A stretch of DNA of 47,818 bases, taken from contig JAKLLR010000004.1 in the NCBI GenBank assembly GCA_022014175.1, positions 1-47,818 of the forward strand. Reading direction: 5' to 3'. The notes below the pieces were generated by a model. It was not told where the DNA came from. It saw nothing but the letters and a program-made list of their open reading frames with translations, and ran no database searches. Source of the DNA: Gammaproteobacteria bacterium (lineage in GTDB: Bacteria; Pseudomonadota; Gammaproteobacteria; Immundisolibacterales; JAKLLR01). A program made the translations under genes and the position numbers. Numbering within the stretch: position 1 is the stretch's first letter; each line of letters begins with the position of its first letter. This document shows positions 19,380-34,582 of the stretch, piece after piece.

Positions 19380-20507
19380 ATGAATCAGATCGCCCCACTC
19401 TCCAGCAGACCACCCGCAGAGACCCACATCATGGTCGGCCTCTCCGGCGGCGTGGATTCATCGGTTGCCGCACTGCTGCTGAAGCGCCGGGGCTATCAGG
19501 TTACCGGACTCTTCATGAAGAACTGGGAGGAAGATGATAGCGATAGCCACTGCGCGGCGGCCCGGGATCTTGAAGATGTAGAGGCGGTCTGCACAGAGTT
19601 GGCGATACCCCTGGAGACCGCTAATTTCTCAGCTGAATACTGGGACAATGTGTTCGAGCACTTTCTCGCGGAATACGCCGCTGGGCGTACGCCAAATCCG
19701 GACGTGCTCTGCAACCGGGAGATCAAATTCGCCGCTTTCCTGGACCACGCCCGCGATCTGGGCGCAGACGGCATCGCCACCGGCCATTACGCCGGCATCG
19801 CCAGCAGTCCAGCTAGTTTAAGCCTGATCAAAGCCGCGGACCAACACAAGGATCAAACCTACTTCCTGCATAGTCTGAACCAGGTGCAGCTGGCAGCGAC
19901 GCTTTTTCCCCTCGCCACCCTGCGCAAAACCGAAGTACGCCGAATAGCCTCGGCTGCGAGACTCAATACCGCCACGAAGAAGGACTCAACCGGGCTCTGC
20001 TTTATTGGCGAGCGCCCCTTCAGAGAGTTCCTGGCGCGTTTTTTACCGGCCCAACCTGGTGAGATCGTTGACGAAACCGGGAGTTTAATTGGCGAGCATC
20101 AGGGTGTGGTCTACTACACCATCGGCCAACGGCAGGGGCTCGGCATTGGTGGTCTCCGGAACAGCAACGGCGAACCCTGGTTCGTGGCAGATAAGGACGT
20201 GGCCAGGAATCGCCTGGTGGCGGTACAGGGCCACGACCACCCCAGGCTGCTAGCCAACTCTCTAAATGCGGAGCAGATGCACTGGATCGCCGGACAACCA
20301 CCGGCGACCAGCTTCGAGGCGACCGCAAAGAGCCGTTACCGTCAGCCCGCACAACCCTGTCGTGTCTCCGTCTCGGCAGACGGTGCCAAAACAACCGTGG
20401 TGTTCGAAACCCCTCAGCGGGCCCTGACTCCCGGGCAGTCGGTCGTCATCTATTCCGGAGAACACTGTCTGGGCGGCGGTGTGATTGAAGCGTCGAGCAC
20501 AACCTGA
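19380..20507 (+). CDS. mnmA: tRNA-specific 2-thiouridylase MnmA
   Basis: A 375-residue enzyme that installs the 2-thio group on wobble U34 of tRNA-Lys, -Glu and -Gln, taking sulfur through the Tus relay. The PP-loop SGGVDSS lies at 22-28. Catalytic Cys111 is in NPDVLCNREIKF and Cys207 in STGLCFIGE, both intact. The FMKNWEEDD stretch and the C-terminal beta-barrel are also typical. The start is ATG 19380; a later ATG at residue 18 (MVGLSGG) is an alternative because the upstream ribosome site is poor. In many gammaproteobacteria mnmA is followed by hflD and purB; here an opposite-strand aconitase gene lies before purB and hflD is absent. Confidence 0.96.
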   Translation: MNQIAPLSSRPPAETHIMVGLSGGVDSSVAALLLKRRGYQVTGLFMKNWEEDDSDSHCAAARDLEDVEAVCTELAIPLETANFSAEYWDNVFEHFLAEYAAGRTPNPDVLCNREIKFAAFLDHARDLGADGIATGHYAGIASSPASLSLIKAADQHKDQTYFLHSLNQVQLAATLFPLATLRKTEVRRIASAARLNTATKKDSTGLCFIGERPFREFLARFLPAQPGEIVDETGSLIGEHQGVVYYTIGQRQGLGIGGLRNSNGEPWFVADKDVARNRLVAVQGHDHPRLLANSLNAEQMHWIAGQPPATSFEATAKSRYRQPAQPCRVSVSADGAKTTVVFETPQRALTPGQSVVIYSGEHCLGGGVIEASSTT

Positions 20508-20686
20508 TCGCACCACAGTGTGTCTGCCTGCAGCGATCAGAGGCCCGGGGGGAAACCCCACCCGTCGCCCGGCAGGCCAGTTTCAGCGCCTTCGGGGCGT
20601 CGAGCAAAACACCCGTCCGGTACGCTGGACATATCAGTCGAAAAATGGCAACACAGACGCGGTCTCTGAAGCCAGGCCCACCCAGC

Positions 20687-23386
20687 TCAGGCCTCCGCCA
20701 TAAAATCCCTCAGCACATAGTTGAGAATGCCGCCGTGCCGGTAGTAGTCCACCTCAATCGGCGTATCAACCCGGGTCAGCAGAGAGACCTCAAAACTGCT
20801 GCCGTCGCTGCGAGTCACTCGTAGAGTGAGCTGCTGGCCAGGACGGAGGTTGTCATCCAGATCGATCAGATCGAACTGCTCATCACCCCGGATGCCCAGG
20901 CTTGCATAACTGTCGCCCTCGGCGAACTGTAGGGGCAACACCCCCATACCGATCAGATTGCTGCGGTGAATTCGTTCAAAACTCTCCGCAATCACCATCT
21001 TCACACCAAGCAGCCGGGTGCCCTTGGTGGCCCAGTCACGGGAGGAGCCCGCACCGTACATTTTGCCGGCAAAGATCACCAGCGGCGTGCCATCCTGCTG
21101 ATAACGGTGGGCCGCATCATAAACGGACATCTCTTCACCCTGATAACGGGTCCACCCCCCCTCTCGCGGAGCCACCAGCAGATTCTTCAATCGAATGTTG
21201 CCGAAGGTACCCCGGGCCATCACCCGATCATTCCCCCGCCGCGAACCGAAACTGTTCCAGTCAGCACGATCCACGCCATGCTCCAGCAAATAGGCCGCCG
21301 CCGGACCATCCGCAGGAATCACCCCTGCGGGTGAAATATGGTCTGTAGTGACGAAATCCTCGAGCATCAACAGCGCCCGGGCTCCGCTGATCGAAGCAAT
21401 AGGCTCCACACTCTCACCCATCTCCACAAAAAATGGCGGCTCCTGGATATAGGTCGAGTCCTGATTCCAGTTATAGACCGCGCTGCCATCACCGGACTCG
21501 ATTGCGTTCCACGCCGAGTTCGACACCGCCACATTGGCATAACTGCGGTTGTACAGATCCGCACTGTTCGCCAGGGCTACCGCCGCGTTCAGTTCCGCGT
21601 TTGAGGGCCAGAGATCCCTGAGATAAACCGGCTCGCCGTCAGATCCGGTGCCGATGGGGTCCCGGGTCAGATCTATATCTGTAGTCCCGGCCAGAGCATA
21701 AGCGACGACCAGAGGTGGTGAAGCCAGATAGTTCGCCCGGGTATGGGGGCTCACCCGCCCTTCGAAATTACGGTTGCCACTGAGCACCGCCGAGACCACC
21801 AGCTGTTCCTGGGTAATTGCATCAACCACCGACTGGTCCAGTGGACCCGAGTTGCCGATACAGGTGGTACAGCCATAACCTACAGTGTTGAAGCCCAGCG
21901 CCTCCAGGGGCTCGGTGAGACCGGCCCGCTCCAGGTATTCCGTCACAACCCGGGAGCCAGGTGCCAATGAGGTTTTGACATATGGGGCTACTTTCAGCCC
22001 CTTCTCCACCGCTTTTTTTGCCACCAATCCGGCACCAAGCATGACCGAGGGGTTAGATGTGTTGGTACAACTGGTGATGGCTGCAATCACCACCGCGCCC
22101 TGCTTGAGTTGGACGTTGTCCAGCCCGGCCACGGGCACGGCGACATCGACCTGATCCGGGTTGAGACCGAAGCCGTCATCGCCAACTGGAGCCTGCAGAG
22201 CCGCTGCAAAACTCTGTTTCACCTGGCTCAGGGGAATCCGGTCGTGGGGCCGTTTTGGTCCGGCGATGCTCGGCTCCACTGTAGAGATATCCAGCTCGAT
22301 CACCTGGGTAAACCGGGGGTCGGGCGACGCCGCCGTGCGGAACATACCCTGGGCCTGATAATACTGCCGCACCAGATCAATCAGCTCCTCCGGTCGACCG
22401 GTATTACGGAGGTAATTCAGCGCCTCCTCATCCACCGGGAAGAACCCCATAGTGGCGCCATACTCCGGCGCCATATTCGCCACAGTGCCCCGGTCCGCCA
22501 GCGGCAGATGGTCCAACCCGGGACCGAAAAATTCAACAAACTTGCCCACCACCCCCAATTTGCGTAACACCTGCACAATGGTCAGGGTCAGGTCAGTGGC
22601 GGTCACCCCCTCCCGCAGCGCCCCGGTCAGGCGGTAACCCACCACCTCCGGCATCACGATGTAGACAGGCTGGCCCAGCATGCAGGCTTCCGCCTCAATC
22701 CCACCCACGCCCCAACCGACAATACCCAGACCGTTGATCATAGTGGTGTGAGAGTCCGTACCCACCAGGCTGTCTGGATAGGCGACCGCGCCGTTCTGCT
22801 GCCTGGTCATCACCCCTTTGGCAAGATGCTCCAGATTGACCTGATGCACGATGCCGACGGAGGGCGGTACGATATTCAGGGTCTCAAAGGCAGACTGGCC
22901 CCAACGCAGGAACTCATACCGCTCCTGGTTGCGCTGGAATTCAATCTCGGCATTCTCCGCCAGTGCGGTACGGGTGCCGTAACGGTCCACCTGCACCGAG
23001 TGGTCGATCACCAGATCCACTGGCACCAGGGGTTCGATTTTGGCCGGGTCTTTGCCCGCCCGCGCCATGGCGCTGCGCAGTGCCGCCAGATCCACCACAC
23101 AGGGCACCCCGGTAAAGTCCTGTAGCACCACCCGCCCCGGAATGAACGGAATCTCGCTGCCCGCATCCTGAGTGCCCCATCCAATCAGCGCCTCGATATG
23201 ACGATCCTCCACCGCAGCGTGGTCCTGGTTGCGCAGAACCGCCTCCAGCAGCACCTTGATAGAGTTCGGTAGACGGGAGACATCCCCATCACCTGCCCTG
23301 GTGACGGCGGGCAGACTGTAGTAGTCGATCTGCCCGCCGCTGTAGTCGAGGGACTGACGGGTGTAGGCAAATTTGGACTGGCTCAT
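20687..23386 (-). CDS. acnA: Aconitate hydratase A (AcnA/IRP1 type)
   Basis: An 899-residue [4Fe-4S] enzyme that isomerises citrate to isocitrate in the TCA cycle. The three cluster Cys are in [10 protein letters not shown] (one) and [14 protein letters not shown] (two). The N-terminal [11 protein letters not shown] and [15 protein letters not shown] motifs, and the C-terminal swivelling domain with [15 protein letters not shown], place it in the AcnA/IRP1 group. I choose ATG 23386 ([15 protein letters not shown]) over an in-frame GTG 16 codons earlier; it has a GAGAAAG site and matches homologues. It is convergent with mnmA and divergent from purB, with its own extended -10 promoter. The iron-sulfur cluster would make it sensitive to oxidants. 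Confidence 0.97.
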   Translation of the reverse strand: MSQSKFAYTRQSLDYSGGQIDYYSLPAVTRAGDGDVSRLPNSIKVLLEAVLRNQDHAAVEDRHIEALIGWGTQDAGSEIPFIPGRVVLQDFTGVPCVVDLAALRSAMARAGKDPAKIEPLVPVDLVIDHSVQVDRYGTRTALAENAEIEFQRNQERYEFLRWGQSAFETLNIVPPSVGIVHQVNLEHLAKGVMTRQQNGAVAYPDSLVGTDSHTTMINGLGIVGWGVGGIEAEACMLGQPVYIVMPEVVGYRLTGALREGVTATDLTLTIVQVLRKLGVVGKFVEFFGPGLDHLPLADRGTVANMAPEYGATMGFFPVDEEALNYLRNTGRPEELIDLVRQYYQAQGMFRTAASPDPRFTQVIELDISTVEPSIAGPKRPHDRIPLSQVKQSFAAALQAPVGDDGFGLNPDQVDVAVPVAGLDNVQLKQGAVVIAAITSCTNTSNPSVMLGAGLVAKKAVEKGLKVAPYVKTSLAPGSRVVTEYLERAGLTEPLEALGFNTVGYGCTTCIGNSGPLDQSVVDAITQEQLVVSAVLSGNRNFEGRVSPHTRANYLASPPLVVAYALAGTTDIDLTRDPIGTGSDGEPVYLRDLWPSNAELNAAVALANSADLYNRSYANVAVSNSAWNAIESGDGSAVYNWNQDSTYIQEPPFFVEMGESVEPIASISGARALLMLEDFVTTDHISPAGVIPADGPAAAYLLEHGVDRADWNSFGSRRGNDRVMARGTFGNIRLKNLLVAPREGGWTRYQGEEMSVYDAAHRYQQDGTPLVIFAGKMYGAGSSRDWATKGTRLLGVKMVIAESFERIHRSNLIGMGVLPLQFAEGDSYASLGIRGDEQFDLIDLDDNLRPGQQLTLRVTRSDGSSFEVSLLTRVDTPIEVDYYRHGGILNYVLRDFMAEA

Positions 23387-23442
23387 GAGGCTTTCTCTCG
23401 CGTAGGGGATCAATTCAAACGGCGTACAAACCACCGTCGTAG

Positions 23443-28787
<5,345 letters not shown>

Positions 28788-28941
28788 GATTTTCGTAGGC
28801 CCGGAATAGCGAGCGACTGGCGGGAGACGGTAAAATTCGGGGTTCCAAAACACCCTGGCAGGGTCACAACATGCTTGAGCGTGCGGACGCCGATTATCTC
28901 ACAGCCCCCAACCTGGCCGGTAACAGGCCGCTGGCAGCGAT

Positions 28942-29520
28942 ATGACCCAAACCCCCTCCACCATGCTGCCCTTGGGAACCCCCGCGCCCGATTTCAGTCT
29001 GCCAGACACCCAGGGCAGAGTTGTGAACCGGGATGATTTCTCCGGTGCCAGAGGGCTACTGGTGATCTTCCTCTGTAACCACTGCCCCTATGTGATTCAC
29101 ATCCGCAGTCTATTGGCTGAATTTGCAACCGCCTGTCAGGCAAAAGGCATTGCAGTAGTTGGCATCAACAGTAACGATGCTGACCGTTATCCAGCAGACA
29201 GTCCGGCCAGAATGGCGGAGGAGATCCGCAACGCCGGTTACCGCTTCCCCTACCTCTACGACCCGGATCAGACCGTTGCCCGGGCCTACCGGGCGGCCTG
29301 CACCCCGGATTTTTTCCTGTTCGACCACCTGCAGCAGCTGATCTATCGGGGCCAGTTTGATAGCAGTCGGCCGGGCAACGGGGTCCCGGTTAGTGGTGAC
29401 AGTTTGCAGGCCGCCTGTGACGCCCTGCTGAGCGGTGAGCCGATCAGTCCGGACCAGACCCCCAGCATGGGCTGCAATATCAAATGGAAACCCGGCAACG
29501 AGCCAGACTACTTTGGTTAG
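28942..29520 (+). CDS. Thioredoxin-fold AhpC/TSA-like protein with CNHCPYV motif
   Basis: A 192-residue cytosolic protein with no signal peptide. The thioredoxin fold spans about 10-170. The active-site motif LCNHCPYV (Cys45, Cys48) is a CxxC at the place of the thioredoxin CGPC and is characteristic of a widespread family annotated only as thioredoxin family protein or TlpA-like. The strand VVGINSND, a Pro in TPDFFLF (the cis-Pro position) and a C-terminal PSMGCNIKWKPG are also conserved in that family. The third Cys in MGCNIKW may take part in redox chemistry. No partner or substrate is known to me. It is divergent from hrpA and ends 3 bp before the opposing EamA gene. Confidence 0.88.
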   Translation: MTQTPSTMLPLGTPAPDFSLPDTQGRVVNRDDFSGARGLLVIFLCNHCPYVIHIRSLLAEFATACQAKGIAVVGINSNDADRYPADSPARMAEEIRNAGYRFPYLYDPDQTVARAYRAACTPDFFLFDHLQQLIYRGQFDSSRPGNGVPVSGDSLQAACDALLSGEPISPDQTPSMGCNIKWKPGNEPDYFG

Positions 29521-29523
29521 ATT

Positions 29524-30441
29524 TCAGCGCCGCATCCGGGTGGACAACACCACACCACCAAAGCTCAGACCAAGCCCAACCACGTGGTACGACCTCAGCA
29601 GCTCACCCAGAAAGAGCCAGGCCAGCAAAATCGTAAGAATCGGCACAAGGTGGAGAAAAACACCGGCGGCGTTGGGACCCACACTGACCACCCCCTGATT
29701 CCAGAAACTGTGAGAGAGCAGTGACGGGAAAATCCCGACATACAACACAGCCAGAATCGAACCAGCCTGCCACACCGGCGGATTGCCGCGGGCCAATTCC
29801 GCCAACCAGAACGGCAGCAGGAGCAGACAACCCAGCGCGGCACAGACCGTCAGCATCACCAACCCGTCCAGGGGCGGCCGGCGGTGCCGGATCAACACCG
29901 TATATAACGCCCAGCTGAGCCCCGAGGCCAACACCCAGAGATCCCCAGAGTTAAACTCCAGCGCCAGCAGTATCTGCAGACTGCCCCTGGTGATAACCAC
30001 CAGTACCCCCGCGAGGGCCAGCGCCACCCCGATCCACTGTCCGGCCGTGGCACGCTCCCCGGCCATCCAGGCCACCAGCATGATCATGATCGGCAACATG
30101 GTATTCACGGCGGCCGCATTGATTGCAGTGGTACTGGCCAGGCCCCGATAAAACAGCAGCGTGAAGAGGGTAATGCTGAGCACCGATAGCAGCAGCAGAA
30201 TCCACCAGTGTCCTATAATGAGCGCCCGCTGGGCCCAGACCCGCCGCCAGGTAAACGGCAAAATAACAAGCAATGCGCAAACCCAGCGCCAGAACGACAG
30301 GGCTGCAGGGGGCAGCAGATCACTGGACGCCCGACCCACAATGATATTGCCGGCCCAGAAAATAACGGTCAGCGCGAGTAGTAGAAATGGATTACGCCAC
30401 CAGGTGGGAGAGGCTGGGGCAACAGTGTGGGGCTGGTCCAT
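29524..30441 (-). CDS. EamA/DMT-family transporter
   Basis: A 305-residue integral membrane protein with about ten hydrophobic segments, arranged as two EamA repeats (about 15-150 and 165-300). It begins with NPFLLLALTVIFWAGNIIVGR, the usual first helix of drug/metabolite transporters. Such proteins export or import amino acids, purines or small metabolites; the substrate is not predictable from sequence. It is convergent with the thioredoxin-fold gene and divergent from the TRAP binding-protein genes, with only 63 bp before the dctP ATG at 30505. Confidence 0.9.
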   Translation of the reverse strand: MDQPHTVAPASPTWWRNPFLLLALTVIFWAGNIIVGRASSDLLPPAALSFWRWVCALLVILPFTWRRVWAQRALIIGHWWILLLLSVLSITLFTLLFYRGLASTTAINAAAVNTMLPIMIMLVAWMAGERATAGQWIGVALALAGVLVVITRGSLQILLALEFNSGDLWVLASGLSWALYTVLIRHRRPPLDGLVMLTVCAALGCLLLLPFWLAELARGNPPVWQAGSILAVLYVGIFPSLLSHSFWNQGVVSVGPNAAGVFLHLVPILTILLAWLFLGELLRSYHVVGLGLSFGGVVLSTRMRR

Positions 30442-30504
30442 CTAACAGAATCCGGCGGCGGGGCAGTGTCTGCGGCCAGACGACAAACCAAAAAAGGAGT
30501 TCAA

Positions 30505-31614
30505 ATGAGCCTGCGACACATATTATTCGGGCTGATGAGCACAACCCTGTTGCTCTGCAGTGGTTGTAGCGACAACAACTCAGCAACCATGGTGTCGCCG
30601 GGGAGTATAGCGGAGCCGGAACGGCGCTTCGAATGGAAAATGGTCACCGCCTGGCCGAAGAATTTCCCCGGGCTTGGCACCAGTGCCAACGACCTTGCGG
30701 CCCGCATCGAAACCATGAGTGGTGGGCGCATCAGCATTAAGGTCTACGGCGCGGGTGAGCTGGTGGCACCCTTTGAGGTCTTCGACACCGTCTCTCGCGG
30801 CACCGCCGAAATGGGCCACTCGATCTCCTACTACTGGAAGGGTAAAAGTGAAGCCGCCCAGCTGCTGGCAACCATCCCGTTCGGCCTCACCGCCCCGGAA
30901 AAAAATGCCTGGCTCTACTTTGGTGGGGGCCTCGAGCTCTGGCGAGAGCTTTATGCGCCCTTTGGCCTGATACCTTTTCCCGCAGGCAATACCGGGGTAC
31001 AGATGGCAGGCTGGTTCAATCGTGAGATCAACTCCGTTGCCGACCTTAAAGGTCTGAAAATCCGTATGCCAGGACTCGGCGGGGAGGTCCTGGCCCGGGC
31101 CGGCGCAACCACCATCACGCTGCCTGGAGGCGAACTTTTCACCGCCCTGCAGTCCGGCACCATCGACGCCACCGAGTGGATCGGGCCCGCTAACGATCTG
31201 GCCTTTGGCCTGCATAACGCTGCCCGCTACTACTACTATCCGGGCTGGCAGGAGCCCGGCCCGACGCCAGAGCTGATCATCAATCAGGCCGCCTGGGAGA
31301 GCCTGCCGCCAGACCTCCAGGCCATTGTTGAAACCGCAACCAAAGCCACCAGCCTGGAGATGCTGGCCAATTTCACCGCTCGCAATCCCCAGGCCCTGAA
31401 AACCCTGGTGGAGGAGCATGGTGTCGAGCTGAGGGCGCTGCCCGATGATGTGCTTGAGGAGTTGCGCCGATTCACCGCAGAGGTGATGCAGGAGCTGACC
31501 GAACGTGATCCGATGGCCGCTCGCATCTACCAGTCAATCAGTGAATTCCGAGAGCAGTCCGCCAACTGGCAGGCGATCTCCGCAAAAGCCTATCTCCAGA
31601 CCCGGGATCAATGA
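30505..31614 (+). CDS. dctP: TRAP transporter substrate-binding protein, probable lipoprotein (DctP family, TakP-like)
   Basis: A 369-residue periplasmic binding protein. The signal region MSLRHILFGLMSTTLLLCSG ends at Cys21 followed by Ser, so it is probably lipidated, although Cys rather than Leu or Ala at -3 makes the lipobox imperfect. Family motifs are GGRISIKVYGAGELV, RGTAEMGHS, GLKIRMPGLGGEV, GGELFTALQSGTIDATEW and YYYPGWQEPG; this pattern matches the TakP-like group that binds 2-oxoacids. The start is ATG 30505 with AAAGGAG five bases upstream. It is followed by a second, closely similar binding protein with a 4-bp ATGA overlap. The membrane subunits are on the opposite strand downstream. 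Confidence 0.92.
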   Translation: MSLRHILFGLMSTTLLLCSGCSDNNSATMVSPGSIAEPERRFEWKMVTAWPKNFPGLGTSANDLAARIETMSGGRISIKVYGAGELVAPFEVFDTVSRGTAEMGHSISYYWKGKSEAAQLLATIPFGLTAPEKNAWLYFGGGLELWRELYAPFGLIPFPAGNTGVQMAGWFNREINSVADLKGLKIRMPGLGGEVLARAGATTITLPGGELFTALQSGTIDATEWIGPANDLAFGLHNAARYYYYPGWQEPGPTPELIINQAAWESLPPDLQAIVETATKATSLEMLANFTARNPQALKTLVEEHGVELRALPDDVLEELRRFTAEVMQELTERDPMAARIYQSISEFREQSANWQAISAKAYLQTRDQ

Positions 31615-32705
31615 GACTCTGGACGCTGCTGTTACTGCTGCTCGCTGTGCCTGCTGGAGGCACTGTCAACGCTGGCACGGCAGAGCACGAATGGCGGATG
31701 ATTCTGGCCGTGGGTCGTAACGTGCCGATTTTTGGTAGCGGCGCCACAGCCCTGGCGGAGAGTATCGAACAGATGAGTGGTGGCCGCATCGCCATCAAGA
31801 TTTTCAGTGCCGGGGAGCTGGTCCCGCCATTTGAGATTTTCGACGCCGTCTCCCGCGGCACTGCTGAGATCGGCCTGGGTGCAGCCTACTTCTGGAAAGG
31901 TAAGGTGCCGGAGGCGCAGCTCTTCTCCGCCGTGCCCTTTGGCATGACACCCCAGGAGACCAATAGTTGGCTCTACAGTGGTGACGGCCTGGCGCTCTGG
32001 CAGAAAGCCTACGAACCCTTCGGACTGGTGCCCTACCCCGCGGGCAATACCGGCATCCAGATGGCTGGCTGGTTCAACCGGGAGATCACCACGCTGGCGG
32101 ATCTCAAGGGCCTGAAGATCAGAATGCCGGGTCTCGGCGGCGAAGTGATGAGCCGGGCCGGGGCGACCACCGTCAACATCCCCGGTGGCGAGATTTTCAG
32201 CGCCCTGCAAGCGGGCACCATCGATGGCACAGAGTGGATCAGCCCCTTTTCCGATATGGCCTTCGGCCTGCACCGCGCCGCCAAATACTACTACTATCCT
32301 GGCTGGCAGGAGCCCGGCTCTACCATTGAGGCCCTGATTAACCGGCAGGCACTGGAGGCACTGCCCGAAGATCTACAGGCGATTATCGAAGCCGCCTGTA
32401 TGGCCGCCACTATGGATATGCTGGCGGAGTTAACTGCCCGTAATGCCCAGGCCCTGACCCAGTTGATTGAGGCTGGCATCGAGGTCCGACCACTGCCAGC
32501 AGACGTGCTTCAGGAGTTGACTCGACTCTCTCGAATGGTGGTTCAGGAACTGGCGGAGAGCAACCCGCTGGCAGCGGAGATCTACCACTCCTACCGGACA
32601 TTCCAGGTCGACGTCGCAGCCTGGCATCGCATCTCGGAGCAGTACTATCTGCAACTTCCCGATAGCGGTTCAAGCGGCAGCCCGGACAGTGCCGCTCAGC
32701 CGTAG
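31611..32705 (+). CDS. dctP: Second TRAP substrate-binding protein, soluble periplasmic form
   Basis: A 364-residue paralogue of the preceding protein with nearly the same motifs in the same order (GGRIAIKIFSAGELVPPFEI, GLKIRMPGLGGEVMSRAG, GGEIFSALQAGTIDGTEW, YYYPGWQEPG), so the pair arose by tandem duplication. It has an ordinary signal peptide (about 1-21, ending GGTVNA) without a lipobox Cys. Substitutions near the substrate region (IGPAND to ISPFSD) may mean a different ligand. The ATG overlaps the upstream stop (ATGA). The 3' end overlaps the convergent dctM by 10 bp. Confidence 0.92.
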   Translation: MRLWTLLLLLLAVPAGGTVNAGTAEHEWRMILAVGRNVPIFGSGATALAESIEQMSGGRIAIKIFSAGELVPPFEIFDAVSRGTAEIGLGAAYFWKGKVPEAQLFSAVPFGMTPQETNSWLYSGDGLALWQKAYEPFGLVPYPAGNTGIQMAGWFNREITTLADLKGLKIRMPGLGGEVMSRAGATTVNIPGGEIFSALQAGTIDGTEWISPFSDMAFGLHRAAKYYYYPGWQEPGSTIEALINRQALEALPEDLQAIIEAACMAATMDMLAELTARNAQALTQLIEAGIEVRPLPADVLQELTRLSRMVVQELAESNPLAAEIYHSYRTFQVDVAAWHRISEQYYLQLPDSGSSGSPDSAAQP

Positions 32706-34063
32706 ATCTGATTCGGCAGCCAGCTCACCAGACCGGGCCAGAGCGCCAGCGCCACCAGCATCAGCAACTGGATGCCGATGAAAGGCAACACCCCCCGATA
32801 GATCGCCCCGGTGGAGACTTCCGGCGGCGCAACGCCCCGTAGATAGAAAAGGGCAAAACCAAAGGGCGGAGTGAGAAATGAGGTCTGCAGATTCACTGCG
32901 ATCATAATGCCGAGCCAGACCGGATCCAGACCCATCGCCAACAGGATTGGCCCGACGGTGGGCACGACTACGAAGGTGATTTCGATGAAGTCGAGCACGA
33001 ACCCCAGCAAAAACATCACCAGCATCACCACCACCAGCGCGCCAAACACGCCACCCGGCAGACCGGACAGCAGCGACTCCACCATCTCGTCACCGCCGTA
33101 GCCGCGGAAGACCAGAGAGAAGAGCGACGCACCGATCAGAATCAGGAAAACCATGCTGGTGACCCGCACGGTGACACGCACTGACGCTGTCAACACAGCG
33201 AGTCCAAGCTCCCGGCGAAACCCGGCTAGCAGCAACGCACCAATGGCACCCACTGCGGCAGCCTCCGTGGGGGTCGCCACGCCGACGATGATCGAACCCA
33301 GCACCCCAACCATCAGCAGCAGCGGTGGCAGCAGCACCCGGACCAGATCACCCAGCAGACTGCCGGCGTCCGGATCGTCGTCGACATCCATAGCTGGCAT
33401 CAATTCAGGCCGAAACCAGGCCAGCAGCAGCAGATAGATGATGTAGGCAGCGACAAGCAGCAGGCCCGGAATCAGTGCGCCGGCAAACAGATCCCCCACA
33501 GAGATTGTTTCTGGGGTGAAATTACCCAGCTGTAACTGCGCCTGTTGATGGGCATTGGAGATCACATCCCCAAGCAGAATCAGAATGATGGAGGGGGGAA
33601 TAATCTGGCCCAGGGTGCCTGCGGCACAGATGGTACCGGTGGCCACCGCCGGGTCATAACCCCGCTTCAGCAGTGTAGGCAAAGAGAGCAGCCCCATGGT
33701 CACCACGGTGGCGCCGACAATGCCGGTCGAAGCAGCCAACAGCATCCCAACCAGGGTGACGGAGATCGCCAGCCCACCGGGCATAGAGCCAAACAGACGG
33801 CCCATGGTGGCCAGCAGATTCGCGGCGATCCGGGTGCGCTCCAGAATCACCCCCATGAAGACGAACAGGGGCACCGCAATCAGGGTCTCGTTGACCATCA
33901 GGGCGTAGATCCGGTTGGGCAGCGCCCCCAGAAAAACCAGGTCAAACAGGCCGAACCAGTGGCCAAAAACCGCAAATGCCAGCGCAGTACCAGCCAGGGA
34001 GAAAGCCACCGGGAAACCCGCCATCAGCACCAGGCAGACGCAGGCGAACATCACCAGGGCCAT
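32696..34063 (-). CDS. dctM: TRAP transporter large permease subunit DctM
   Basis: A 455-residue membrane protein of the DctM/SiaM family, the sodium-coupled transport subunit, with about 12 hydrophobic segments. Typical stretches include VPLFVFMGVILE, TGIVGATVVTMG and GTLGQIIPPSIILILLGD. I start at ATG 34063, which shares a base with the dctQ stop (TGATG), with a GGGGGCGGAG ribosome site; a GTG one codon earlier is possible. It should work with DctQ and the two DctP proteins encoded convergently. It is the distal gene of a minus-strand run DUF2782-thrB-dctQ-dctM. Confidence 0.95.
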   Translation of the reverse strand: MALVMFACVCLVLMAGFPVAFSLAGTALAFAVFGHWFGLFDLVFLGALPNRIYALMVNETLIAVPLFVFMGVILERTRIAANLLATMGRLFGSMPGGLAISVTLVGMLLAASTGIVGATVVTMGLLSLPTLLKRGYDPAVATGTICAAGTLGQIIPPSIILILLGDVISNAHQQAQLQLGNFTPETISVGDLFAGALIPGLLLVAAYIIYLLLLAWFRPELMPAMDVDDDPDAGSLLGDLVRVLLPPLLLMVGVLGSIIVGVATPTEAAAVGAIGALLLAGFRRELGLAVLTASVRVTVRVTSMVFLILIGASLFSLVFRGYGGDEMVESLLSGLPGGVFGALVVVMLVMFLLGFVLDFIEITFVVVPTVGPILLAMGLDPVWLGIMIAVNLQTSFLTPPFGFALFYLRGVAPPEVSTGAIYRGVLPFIGIQLLMLVALALWPGLVSWLPNQIYG

Positions 34064-34572
34064 CACTCCGCCCCCAGCCGACCACGCAGCAAATCAATCG
34101 AGCGCAATGCCCCGGCCAGCCCCTGCAGCAGCAATCCGATCGCCATCAACGGAATCACTGATTTCAGCAACCAGACTCCGGGCAGACCACCGGCCTGGGG
34201 CGAGCCCTCGCGAACCCCCCAGGAATCCGCAACGTAACCCCAGCTCAGAATCAGAATGGCGAGGCAGACCGGCAACAGCAGCAACAGGGTCCCCAGCAGA
34301 TCTACCCAGGCCTGACCACGAGGGCCAAGTCGGCCATAGAGCACATCAACCCGCACATGTTCGTTATGTTTCAGGGTGTAACTGGCACCCAGCATGAAGA
34401 CCAGGGCGTGGGCATACACCACCGACTCCTGCAGGGCGATCCAACCCAGGTCGAAGCCGTAACGCAGCACCACCACCGCAAAGGTCACCAGCGCCATGCC
34501 AAGCACCAGCCAGGCCACCAACCGGCCGCTCCACTCGGCAATCAGCTCAATTTTTGCGATGACACTGTTCAC
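34063..34572 (-). CDS. dctQ: TRAP transporter small permease subunit DctQ
   Basis: A 169-residue membrane protein with four hydrophobic segments, the size of DctQ subunits that pair with DctM. Typical features are AWLVLGMALVTFAVVVLRY in the first helix and the conserved HNEHVRVDVLYGRLG segment after the second. I choose GTG 34572, 10 bp after the thrB stop, because an in-frame ATG at 34611 would overlap thrB by 29 bp, has no ribosome site and adds a charged, non-family leader. Transcription is probably shared with thrB. Confidence 0.9.
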   Translation of the reverse strand: MNSVIAKIELIAEWSGRLVAWLVLGMALVTFAVVVLRYGFDLGWIALQESVVYAHALVFMLGASYTLKHNEHVRVDVLYGRLGPRGQAWVDLLGTLLLLLPVCLAILILSWGYVADSWGVREGSPQAGGLPGVWLLKSVIPLMAIGLLLQGLAGALRSIDLLRGRLGAE

Positions 34573-34582
34573 GGCTGATCTT

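Noticed and set aside
20546..20600. GC-rich inverted repeats between mnmA and acnA as a bidirectional terminator
   Set aside because: Short stems such as GGGG-AAA-CCCC and CGCC-TTCG-GGCG exist, but none is long or followed by a T-run on either strand.
33545..34397. Plus-strand frames rich in His, Gln, Pro and Arg opposite dctM and dctQ
   Set aside because: Composition is that of reverse-complemented membrane-protein coding sequence; there is no start signal or family.
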